A stretch of DNA of 64,000 nt from Tubulanus polymorphus (Eukaryota; Nemertea; Palaeonemertea; Tubulaniformes; Tubulanidae). Shown here piece by piece: positions 13,196 through 25,068 of the stretch. Each line of letters opens with the position of its first letter. Within the stretch, counting starts at the first letter, position 1. Position numbers and translations under genes: made by a program. Under the pieces are notes generated by a model. It ran no database searches and was not told where the DNA came from. It worked only from the letters and a program-made list of their open reading frames with translations. The DNA lies in assembly GCF_964204645.1 (NCBI RefSeq), contig NC_134028.1, forward strand, positions 2,636,001 through 2,700,000. Direction: 5' to 3'.

Positions 13196-16100
13196 ATGAA
13201 CCTAGCAAGTCAAAGTGGAGACGCACCCAATGATCTACTTTTTGTCAATTTTAACCAAGATTGCACGTAAGTCGTGACATTTTTTGTCCTCCTCGATTCA
13301 TCTAAAACTATAGTCTATAGTCCTATTGCATTTGATTTCGCAATGCACCTCGTTACCTAACTTCATCAATCGACATTTATTCCAGTTTCATCTCTTTATT
13401 TTCGATAAATAGTTTTTTGAGGGGTATGAAAGTGCAATGAATAGTGCCTGTATATGGCGCTATGCCTATGGGGGTTCATTTGGAAATTGTCGGTACTTGA
13501 ATCTAATTCTTTTCTTTTTCATTTGTAGGTCGCTTGCTGTAGGAACTAAAAACGGCTTTAAGCTTTTTTCACTCAGTTCTGTTGACAAACTAGAATTGAT
13601 CTATGAAAATGGTAAGAAGTGGACCCGAATTATAAACTCTCAATTTATATATACCAAAGTGAAAGAAAAAATGACAACTTTAACATATTTCAGAAGCTGA
13701 TGATATATCTATTGTTGAGAGGCTTTTCTCCAGCAGTTTAGTCGCCATCGTTAGTTTGTCATCTCCTCGAAAATTGAAAGTATGTCACTTCAAAAAGGGC
13801 ACAGAAATATGCAATTACAGTTATTCCAACACCATCCTTGGTGTGAAATTAAACAGAATGGTATGTATTGGTTATCTAAATATATCGACCAAAAACATCA
13901 GTGGATTTTGACATTTTCTCCTTGAATAATACTCAAAATGTTATTTCACCCAGTCCTGAAAGTGGCCAGTTCACGGTGCTCTGTATACGGCGTGTACTGA
14001 GCTCGCGTGAACCCCCACCATGGGTAGCGATAGCGATATAGCACTGACACTAAGAAATTGTGAAATGAAGCCTAAAAAGGGGCTGGTCATACATATCTAA
14101 GTGACATTTGACATTTTTATTCTTTCAGAGACTAGTCGTTTGTTTGGAGGAAAGCTTATACATACACAATATCAGAGATATGAAAGTATTGCACACAATT
14201 CGTGACACGCCTCCAAATCCTCAAGGTCTCTGCGCGCTTTCTGTCAGCAATGAAAACTGTTACTTAGCTTATCCAGGCAGCAATCGAATTGGAGAAGTGC
14301 AAATATTTGATGCCGTGAATTTAGTAAGTTTCGTTAGTTACATTTTAAACAGTATTTAAATGTCTAATACTACTCGTTCATGCAGAAAGCATGCACTAGC
14401 TCAGTCAATAATGTCATAAATACCTGATATAGACAGATCTTAAAATGTCTGGCACAATGACCTAATGACATTGCTTTTCTCCATTCAAATTGAGAAATAG
14501 GATGACTTTTGCCAATCCTCCAATCGATGTAATACGAATTAGAAATCAAAGTTTTAGCCCAGTCCTAGGCTTTATAAATAGACTGAGTTATGGCACCTGA
14601 AAGTCTGTTCGAAGTAGTGAAATAAGTACCGAATATTATAATTTATATATTGCGGTGTTTGTCTGCTATAATGTTTTGATATATTTTATTTTTAGCGAGC
14701 GATCACCATGGTACCTGCCCATGACAATCCGTTAGTCGCCATGTCTTTTAATACAAACGGTACACGTTTAGCTACGGCATCCGAGAAGGGAACGGTCATT
14801 CGCGTATTCTCAATTCCGGACGCTCAAAAACTGTTCGAGTTTCGACGCGGCGTTAAACGGTAAGAAAAATCTTATTCTCAGTCAATCCTATAGAACCTAC
14901 GGAGCAAAGTTTGATAGACTGGTAATTTTCATTTCCTTAAAAAAGTCAGGGAATTTTGATGAGATTGCGTGTAAAATCAAACAGTTTTCGTCTTTGTCTT
15001 ACGTTTCTGATAATTGATTGAATCCTCAACGTATCAAGCCATGGAAAACGACATACATAGGGAAAAAGCAAGTCCAATGAAAGTGGAATGTCAATACAAA
15101 CTGTGACTGATTACCTAGACTCGGTCCCAATGATTAAATCCCTTAATCCGTACCTGGTCTCATTGATTTGGAGCTAAAGTAAAACTTCAAAAATCAACGA
15201 CGCAACCTTAATTTCTCTGTTGAATATTTTTCAGGTGTGTTACGATATATTCACTGGCATTTAGTACTGATTCTTCATTCCTATGTGCATCGAGTAATAC
15301 TGAAACAGTTCACGTGTTCAAATTAGAAACTCAGAAAGATCGATACAATACACAGTAAGTCATATATACCAGACCAGTCCATACATGGGCATTTTTATTA
15401 CTGCAGGTACACATGGATGCCTATAAAGAATCGATTTGTTTTCCTCATAAGGGGCTAGATCATATCATAGACATATGGTTGTGTGGGTGTAATTGGATGA
15501 AATATTATATTTTGAGTACCACCCTGTTAGATGCTATGAGTTTCACCTCAGATAACCTCTGCACTCAGCACAGCTGTTTTGTTAGAATCGGATTCTATAG
15601 CTGGCTTACTGAACCGCAGCCAAATGCGGTCAAACTAATGACTGAATTAAACGTGTTCATTACATCCGTAGGCCTAGCATATATATGAGAAATTTAGAGA
15701 GAGAGAGACGATGTTGAGGTTTTCATTAAAATCACAGAGTGATACGAATTAGAATGAGCAGAATACGCTGTACTTATATAACGAATTTGGATTTACGCCT
15801 ATAACTGAAATAGTGTCTGTGATTCATGCTGGGATGTTACAAATAAACCATCACCATATAAAGCAGTGTATGACTTGCTTTTTAGTTATTTAGTAACAGG
15901 TTTAACTATGGGTATTGATTATATACATGTAGTTGTGCAGCTGGTTGGATGAGTTGAATACTAAAAATATTGATTCTATTCCATCCACAATACATGCGCG
16001 CACAAACTCTACATAACCTCATTAAAAATATTTTAATGATTTAATACAGCTGCTAAAAACTTTCTTTATTTAGAGCTCAATTTGAATTATTAAGATAAAA

Positions 16101-17960
16101 CATTCATACCGAATACATTGAATTGTATCCTTTTTAAACGTTTTGATACTTACCGAATGGAATTATTAGTACATTGTGTTTGATTTCACAGACCCCAGGA
16201 TGATGGTCAGAGTTGGATGGGTTATTTCAATCAAGCGTTGAAAACATCTGCTAGTTACCTGCCGACTCAAGTATCAGATATGTTAAATCAAGATCGTGCG
16301 TTCGCTACTGCTCGGCTGCCGTTTTCAGGACTCAAGAATGTCTGTACATTAGCGCTGTAAGCATATACAATGCGAACCTACATCGTTATTGATATTCGAA
16401 TCATACGAGCCTATTGCACTTTTCACTTTCAGTCACTTCTAAATCATGGTTTTATTTGTAGGATACAGAAACTGCCACGTTTGTTAGTCGCTTCACAAGA
16501 TGGATACGTTTATGTGTATAATCTTGATCCTTGCGATGGTGGCGAATGTACTCTCGCTAAACAGCATAGGTTTGTACCAGTTGTCTAAACCAACGATTTT
16601 CAACTTTTAAGTTGAATTTTAATTGTGAGCTAAACTAACTATATTTTTGTTAGATTGGACGGTAAAGCTGAACCTAATGTACCCGATCAGACAGTCGGAC
16701 GTGATGAAAAACCTGTCACATCCGGAGCATCGTCGTACGCCGCAACGGTTAAACGTAGTGAGTCCACCCCTAGCCCGCAAGCTTCCCCTCCAGGTAAGCG
16801 TAACCCCTGGGGGCCTCAAAGCTATGCTGAGGCTTTAAGGATGCAAAACGATGACTGGGATGATCCCGGAGGTACGGTATAAGCCATGCCTAATTTTCGT
16901 TTGTTCCTCTCGGAATAACGCATGCTTTCGGCTTCTCGGGTTTAATGAGAGATCATAATAAGAGTTAACTGCACTGTGTGTTTAGACGATGTTTCAATCT
17001 GCTTCAAACTCTACGACAAATTGGTTCTATTAATATACATACCCTCCGATATTAATACGTATTTTGGTCTTCAAATATTTACCGCGTATGATGTTGGAGT
17101 TAAGTTCTTATTCATGCAGTAACAGCATGCTCAATCCTGCCCTTTATTTGTTAACTTCAAACTATACTCCGCTTGTAGTGTTCCGTAGAAATGTGGGCCT
17201 TTTACTTTCGAATAAAAGCCCGTACCGATTCTTCAAACCTGTTCCATTTTACAAGTTAATGTACCTTAGATATACGTAACGGGGAATGGCTTAATCTGTG
17301 CTTATTTGTGGCTTGTGGATTTTGTACTTTCGTGGAAAGCACAGAGAAAAAAATCAACCTTTTCACTGTATTGTTGTAGCCCTTTTCTCATTGTTCAATT
17401 CGGTGAACTGATTTGCCTCAGCGGAGATCTGCTGTTTCTATTGATGAAATCACGAGGATACCAAAAAAATTCATCCAGATCTGAATTGGCCTGGATTACT
17501 GTAGATATATTTCATGGATTATTTATTACTACATTACCAGTAATACAGAGTAGCCTCTCCCCAATTTCAAGCTGCGCCTAAAATAAATACTTGCATGCAC
17601 AGATATTGTTCTAATTCATAGTTACCCAATCATTAAATGAAGATAGAATGATACTGTAGTTAGTTATATCGTGAAATTGTTAATTCATGTTTTGTTGTAA
17701 AAATCTATTTGAAAAAGAAATTAAGATATAAATCTTTTTCTATCTATGAATTCCAGTAATAAATGTGTAGTAAATAATAGCAATGTAGAAGAGGGCACGT
17801 CATAAGGACATAGGAATTTATTTGATGTTTATCTGTAATTTCAGAATCTCTGCCATATCAAGATGTGGAGGGAGCGATGGGTGGAGCTGAGTCGGGAACG
17901 GCACACTTACGCCTAGACGATGATAGCGAATTTCCTCCAATGACTCATAAAAATGACTGA
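13196..17960 (+). CDS. WIPI2: WIPI2, PI3P-binding WD-repeat autophagy protein
   Basis: WIPI2 binds PI3P on forming autophagosomes and recruits ATG16L1. Ten exons: 13196-13266, 13529-13611, 13694-13860, 14129-14323, 14696-14859, 15235-15354, 16192-16356, 16462-16569, 16654-16871 (or 16793) and 17845-17960. The long form has 468 residues, the short form 442. The match to vertebrate WIPI2 is strong from the first residues ([10 protein letters not shown]) through [38 protein letters not shown] and [19 protein letters not shown] to the end ([12 protein letters not shown]). The PROPPIN FRRG motif, which contacts two phosphoinositides, is intact in [10 protein letters not shown]. The arginine equivalent to human Arg108, reported to bind ATG16L1, is present in KLNRMR. 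The C-terminal linker ([16 protein letters not shown]) is lineage-specific and probably disordered. Confidence 0.96.
14930..15110. repeat. Interspersed repeat copy in WIPI2 intron 5
   Basis: Contains AAGTCAGGGAATTTTGATG, GATTGCGTGTAAAATC, AAACAGTTTTCGTCTTTGTC and GGGAAAAAGCAAGTC, in the same order as the copies at 8085 and 10285. These are diverged copies of one family, each inside a different intron. Confidence 0.6.
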
Positions 17961-20900
17961 AATGTGAATTTAATACTTAAAACCCTTTTTGAGCGGATGC
18001 CATAAATTTGTGGTGAAAAATGGTAGTGGTGAAAAGCAAAAAAAAACAAGAAAATGTGCTAAATACATATTTACAGGCCATTGATTATGTGGGAAAAAAT
18101 TTTGTATGGAATAATATTCACGAATCTATTTTGATAAAATTTCACCCACGACTTGCTTGAATTTTATTCTAAGATGTTGTCGAAAGCATTGGTGGAATGA
18201 GGAAATATGAGTGCGAGTTATCTAAGAAATATTCATAGTTTTAAGTGTAAAAAAATGATGTAGAAAAATACATTTGAATCACCAAAGGATATATCTTTTC
18301 TTAGATGATGATAAGATTGAGAATCATAAGAAGTCTTTGCTGGTTTCCAAATTATATTGCTTTCTTTTCGTTCATTGAGAAATTGGTGCTTTAAACGGTA
18401 TATGAAATTATTAATGACATAGTCCATTATTTTTGGTTGTAATGTTTTCACTTATTTTAAATAATGACATGATTTTGTACAATTTTGATGATTGCAATAA
18501 ACGTAATGTATCTTCAATCCTACTTAAAAGATTCATCCTAGACTATGATTCGACTATGATCTCTGTTCTGAAATTATACAAAGTAAGGTGGTAATGTATG
18601 TGGCCAGTGAGATAAGCGTAGGTCTACTCAATCTCCACTATTGTTTTGTCAAATACCAACGTGAGAAAAATCTGTTCACTGATAGTAAAGTAGCTGGTGA
18701 ATTACATAATTGTATAATTCTCTAATATTTTACTTACTGAATTTTTGCCCCTTCATTAATAATGTTTTTTGTCTTCGGCAACACCTAATTTGAAATTACA
18801 TCTACGCATGGTTATTTTAATCAGAAAAGTTTGACTGTGTTAACTCTATGGTATTTATATGTTTTATGATCTCGTGATGATTTTATCTTAAAGTGTCGAA
18901 AAAGAAATTCCTTGAGTAAAAACAATGACTGTGGTGCGAGAAGCAGTCTCAATACGATTTGCATAATTTGTTGAAGAGATGATCAGAATTTGATCACTTG
19001 CAGGGGTTATTTTTATTGCCGGAATTTATTTCTGAGTTTTCAAAATAAACAAAACTGCTGGAACAATTTAGATCAAATTGAACACGCTTGTCTATTGTAT
19101 GAGATATTATTTTTGATGTTTATTTTGCTAGAATGATATCCATGTTTATTATAAAATTTGCTATGTTTCGAATTTACTCGAATCATCATTTAGCTCAGTT
19201 GAGGTCAGTACCTAATGCTACGACCTGAAAATCCAGGTTCCATTTCCACAGTTGTGAGTTTAGATTCTAGAGTTAACTTCATAAAAATGAACTTATTTCA
19301 TTCAACTCATCGAATTTAAAATCAACTGTGGAACTGTTGTAAAAATGATGGCTTTCATTTTGAAATCATGTTTCTAATTAACAATCGTTTTTCTATACAA
19401 TTAGCTTTGATATTGTACACAAATGTTTGCGAACAGATTTAGGTGTTTTTCTATCTTGAACCCTCCATTCAGACATAACATTATGACTTTCAAAGCTAGT
19501 ACCATTATTTTTTGCGAGAATTCAGAATGAGCTTACCAAAAACATTCTAATTGAAGCCAAGTTCACGCGTGGGTGTGTTTTTGTGTGTCAGTGAAACTTA
19601 TGCATTTTTCTTTAACTAACTATTAATAAAATGGTTAAGTTTTGTAGGATGGCCTTCATTACTTCAGTTGTATTCATAGTTTACCGTTGAGGTGAATGGG
19701 CCTAAAACTTTTAAGGTCTTACGAATAAAGGATTAGGGCAACTATTGATTTTTAGTATAGTTTCATGATCTTATGAGGTGTGAATGATGTATTAAAATCT
19801 CTACTTGGTACTATAAACTTAACACTTCATATGGAAAGCAATGTTCTTTAACTATACCGGTACATGTTTGCTATTATGCGCACATCATATTCATATCCTG
19901 TCATAGTTATCGAATACACTTGGCAGGTTTTATGTGGATATCTTCACTTGTAAAAAGCTTCCAGTATTTTTGTGAATATCATAATATATTACTACCATAA
20001 TTAGTTATTGATTATTACATTATTGTATATTGATTGTACATACTGCACATGTATGTAATGTGTATCTTTCAAGGAGCTTGACTCAGAAAATTTAGTTTAG
20101 AGCTAAAATTTAAATTGGCTGGCTTCATATTATTAGCAAAATTGTACAATATAGGATTATGTTGTTAAAAATCAATGAGTTTCTCTTATGTTTTTAATCG
20201 GAGGATTTGCGGAGAAAATATATTTCTCAGGATTTGAACCCAAAATCTAGTTGACCGATAAATCAATACGCGCCGCTAGTGTCCATGCCACGTAGATCCC
20301 GTGTGCGCATGCGTCAAGATCTGAAAATCAGGTCGACTTCCGGTCGGCAGAAATACGCAAAATTCGAAGAAATCTGAGTAATTCGCCGTCAATTTCAGCG
20401 GGAAAAAGCGAGATTTTCTCTAAAATCGAAGCTATAATTCAGCGCCCGGCTCTTGACTAGGGATAAAACTCGTAAAAACTAGAATCCGAGGCCAGAATAG
20501 CGAGTAAATCCAGTCTGTGCGGACGAAGATACACGTCAATTTTCATTTCCGGGTGTGTAGTGTCAAGTAAGGAATTACGTGTGTAAACGTCAAAACGTCT
20601 GTTCCTTCGACAATTATTAGGCTGTATTTCACTTGTTTGCTTCCGGAGTAATTCTATTCTGGGGTTATACTACAGTGCGCCGTACATCGTACTTCACTTG
20701 CTCCGTCGGGTCCACAACAACACCTCGCCCGTCGTAATACGCCTGCTGGAAATATTTCAACAAGTTGTCACCTCTCATCTACCTGTGGCATATTTTCATT
20801 CCGGAGTTACTACATAGTGCGGCCTTCAGGCGATTAAAAACGATAACTTGAGTATTTAGCAGGATTTGATATCGAAGAATAGTTAGATTCTACGTCTAGC

Positions 20901-21019
20901 TTGTGCCGGGAAATAATTGAGTGGAGAAAATTTTATCCGACTTTTTTTAACGTGAATTATATTGCTGTATATAAGTGTTGTTTGGAGCGATGCATATCTG
21001 ATTGAACTGACTTGAAATA
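17961..21019 (+). other. WIPI2 3' UTR, intergenic DNA and SEC24 promoter/5' UTR
   Basis: A candidate WIPI2 poly(A) signal AATAAA lies at 18496-18501. From there to about 20240 I see AT-rich DNA with no coding exon. From about 20260 the base composition turns more balanced, with CG dinucleotides (for example TACGCGCCGC near 20268). This is likely the SEC24 promoter and 5' UTR, and the SEC24 start codon is at 21020. Confidence 0.5.
19187..19248 (+). other. tRNA-like fragment, perhaps a SINE head or tRNA pseudogene
   Basis: TTAGCTCAGTTGAG resembles a pol III A box and tRNA D-arm. About 40 bases later, CCAGGTTCCATTTCC resembles a degenerate B box. I could not pair an acceptor stem, and the T-loop is not canonical, so a working tRNA gene is unlikely. 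Confidence 0.3.
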
Positions 21020-24000
21020 ATGGCTGCTAATAACCCACCAGTGCGGCCGGTGATACCTGCTGCGTCTAATCAACCTGTATTCAACAATGCTGCACCGTTT
21101 GGACAACGTCCAACTGGGCCAGGTATGTATGTTTGTTTATACAGGGGGCGTCTTTACTACAGTACCCAGATGAATTAGCAAGGAAGTATAAACCCTGCAT
21201 AGACGAGCATTGTAAAGATGTATGGGCCCGTACCCAGATGAAATTTTAAGCGTACTTTATATCAAGATGGTTGCCTCTTATGCTACCTGCTGAAACGGTT
21301 GATGAAACATTGCATTTAGATTCAGACGGGAGGTCATGATTTGAAATATTTTTTTCTGTCTAGATTGTCCAAACTTAATTCTTACATTCCACTAGAGATT
21401 ATTTGAATGGAGCGACTGCAGTTTAGGTGTCCCTAATGGTTATGTACCTAACCTAACCATAACACTATTCTTTAATAACACTAGTGCCACACAGTGGAAA
21501 GGTGACCCAAACTGCAGTTAGACCATTTGAATTTTTCTTTGCTTCCTGAAAACGAGATGCTGGTACTGAGGATTGTTCCGGACTAATGGACTAATAGTTC
21601 AATTAACTCGTGACCCATGCAGTGTCCGTGAAAATTACCATGAGATGATGAGTGCATAATCCTGATGATGAGGGTCATTAACACAAACTGTCTGTCCACT
21701 CATACCAGCAAATATATCAGATCGGCAAATCAATAAAGTCATTATGATTTTACTACCGGTATCAATTATTTGGACTGTCTATTGCTGTCATTATTTGCCT
21801 GTTATTTCTACCATCCCTCGACCAATAAAACTCATTTTGCGAAATATTGAATTCTGCTGCATGTAGAGATTTGCCCTGTATTTTTTTTTTTTAATTTTGT
21901 GTTCCTTTCATACAAATCCACAAGTAATGTAGAAATCAATAATGATAAAAATCTGCTTAATCTGACTTGAAGAAACGAGTGTAATCATAGAATATTCCGT
22001 CCTCCCTTGACAGGGATTCGAAACCTCATGGCTTGTCATGGCACTAAACCCTGTTCACAGGTACATGACATGCAGGTTTGGTACAGGCCCCAATAAGATT
22101 GCCTGTTGTGTAAATGGAATAATCCTGGGCACTTGGGTTAATCAGGTAGAGTTTTCTGCCATCGAGTTCAATCCCTGTCAAGGGGGATGAGTTTATTCTG
22201 TCATTCATTAATGTGCTTCAATCCACATATATATGCCATTATAAAATCTCCAAATAAGAATCATTGTAACAGCTGTCCTGATGAGATAAACTGATAATTT
22301 CCTTCATTCATTATGAATTAAATCTAGGTTTGTTCCTATCTTAACCACCATTGAAATAGATAACTGTCCCCAACTGCACCAGACCGTCGGCAGGTATTGA
22401 TCTGATCAGAGTGTTCAGGGAGAATTCTCCGTTCATCCCTTATATCTGATTTTGAATATTCTGGAAGATTATCTTGTATGGATATGCAGGATGCTGTTAT
22501 AATATTCACCTTTGCTTAAATCAATATGTTTTAGTGTTGTGTGATTACGTGTTAGTTGAAGAACGGCCTCTGGCAGTATTAACCTACCAATCAAATTTTG
22601 TAGATTTTCCGATGGTAGAGATTTTTCAAATATCTGGAAAAAGATAGTTTTCGTTCGTAATTGTGTTATTCTTGTATTTTCATAGGTAATCAAATGCCGA
22701 ATGGTCCAATGGCTAATATGAATCAGATGCCACCTCAGCCGATGTCGCAATTTGGTGCACCAGGCACTCAAATGCCGAACACAATGGCACCCCCTTCACC
22801 TATGAAACAAGGCATGATGCCTCAACCAACGAGTATACCAAATCAAATGATGTTTAATGGAGGTGGGGCACCTCCGCAACAGAGATTTTGTCCACCAGGA
22901 CCAGCTCTAGGGCAACAACCACCTGTTAGTCGGTTTGGGCCACCTCCTGTCCCCGGGCATCATCAGGGCGCTCCTCTACTAGGCCAACAACCGCCTGTCA
23001 ATCAAATGGGACTTGGACAGCAGCAGCAGCCACCCGTAAACCAGGTCGGGTTGCACCCTCCTGTTAGTCAGATTGGCCCACCGCCATTACCGGGACAACA
23101 ATATCAGAGACCTATTATTCGACCGCCGACAACGCAACAGGCTTCAATGATGAGACCAGTAGGTCCACCGGGAATGCCTCCGCGACAATTCGCACAGCTA
23201 CCGATGGGACTCCAGAATCAGATGCGTGGACCTCCCCCATCAGGTATCCGGCCTCCTCGACAACCAGGCCCACCTCAGCCACCTTCATCAATATCTGGTA
23301 GCACCGGTAAGTAATGTCTCATTGGTATGGATTGAAATAATCCAGTATTTAGAACATACTAACGTGACTAATGCTAATGAATATAATGACATTTGCTTAT
23401 ATTAAACTGCTCATTTTATTACCAGTTCGTTTCATCCTCATACAGTTCTACCATCCCACTAATATCTGCTTTTATTCATTTTGCCTCGAATGTTAATAAA
23501 ATGAATACCACCGCATTATGCATATTGATTTTACCAGTGAAATTACACACTGATCAGTCGGAGTGATTGTACAGTTTCCCAGATGTTCAGTCAATGTGCT
23601 TTGCTTAACCTATATGTCTGCGTGGTTATATGGCAGAAAATTGAAGGGTATTGAGTAGTTGAAATTTGTACAGAATTAGTCGCTACAATTAAATTATCAA
23701 GCTGTGGAATTTGGTATCTTTCAGCAAATATTCGTGTTTACAACAAAATTTTATCTCAGCAATAATCCTACGTTAGTAAACTAATCGAAACAGCTTGTGT
23801 TTTGTCAATGCTGTTGCTGGTTTACAGTTGCTTCCATTGAAATCGATATTTATTTAACTGATCCGCGTATTCGTAGAGATGTATGATGTACCTACATTCT
23901 GGTCCAGATGTCTCGCCCATCAAAGTACTACATTTTACATTGAAATATGTTAATGTATTCGTATTATGTATAATATGATATTGCGGCTATGCTACAGGTA

Positions 24001-25037
24001 GCTTTTAAGTCTTTGGGCTTCTTATTCCTATATGTGTGCACTTTTTCGTCCCATTCCCAAACGTTTATGAATAATGATGAAGTTTTACTAACCGGCATGT
24101 CGCATGTGATTATTACAGGTAATGAATTACCGATGCCTTTTAACGGTTTGTCTAATCAACCAGGTGGAGGGTCTCCTGGGGTTACTCCCAGCCCAACTAG
24201 TTCAGGTGCGTAGGTTCTCGAATAATTGTTTTTCGATATTTTCATCCTGCAATTCGCTTCATCTCTTCATCCTGGATCCATAAGATTGGATTTATTTCTC
24301 TTAATTCAGTTCTGTTTTCGAAACACTGATTTTTGAAATATTTTTTTCTAGCCCCACATTCTCAGCGTTCATCACGCGGACCGTCGCCTGTTCCTGGAAC
24401 TCAGTACGACGCGATGGAAGGACAATTTTCACCGCAATCGCCTCCAGTTACTCCTCAACAGGATTCACCATCGGGGCAAGGTAGATAATTCTAGATAGTC
24501 GACATTCCTATTCATTTTTGGTAAAATGCTTACAGCATATAGGACTATTAGTCCGCAATTTCTCATAAATCGGATGAATTTTATGGGTCCTGATTTTTTT
24601 TTTCAATGTTAAATTTGAATAATGAATGATAGATTATGTCTTTATGTATGAATAATGAATAGTAATTAACGTTATTTGAATTATGTTGAGTTTAACTTGA
24701 TATTACAATGTATTTATATATTCGAACCTCTTGAAATTGTATATTTCAGGTCCCCAGCAGCAACAGCAACGACCTACAGGAATTACCGGCAGACGTCTAT
24801 ATCCACAAATGGTACGTGTCTGATGATTTCATTTTGTTGTTGAAAATAAAAAGTATTTGTTATAAAATTGGGACTAATTGATGATTTTTAGCCCGGTCAA
24901 TATGGAAGTGGACAGCAAGCCGGTCAAGCACAGTACGGACAACCACCAGCACCTGCTGGACAATTTCAATCTAACGCCCAACAACCACAACAACAGCCAT
25001 CACAAATGGGTAGTGGTTTTCAACAACCTGGTGCATA

Positions 25038-25068
<31 letters not shown>

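Noticed and set aside
22010-22030. B-box-like GGATTCGAAACC
   Set aside because: It lies within the arm of the fold-back element 21989-22200 and has no matching A box.
23998-24118. Upstream alternative acceptor (CTACAG at 23992-23997) for SEC24 exon 3
   Set aside because: It opens a hydrophobic frame, but joined to exon 2 (phase 1) it shifts the frame relative to the following exon sequence. The acceptor at 24118 keeps frame and the Pro/Gly-rich character.
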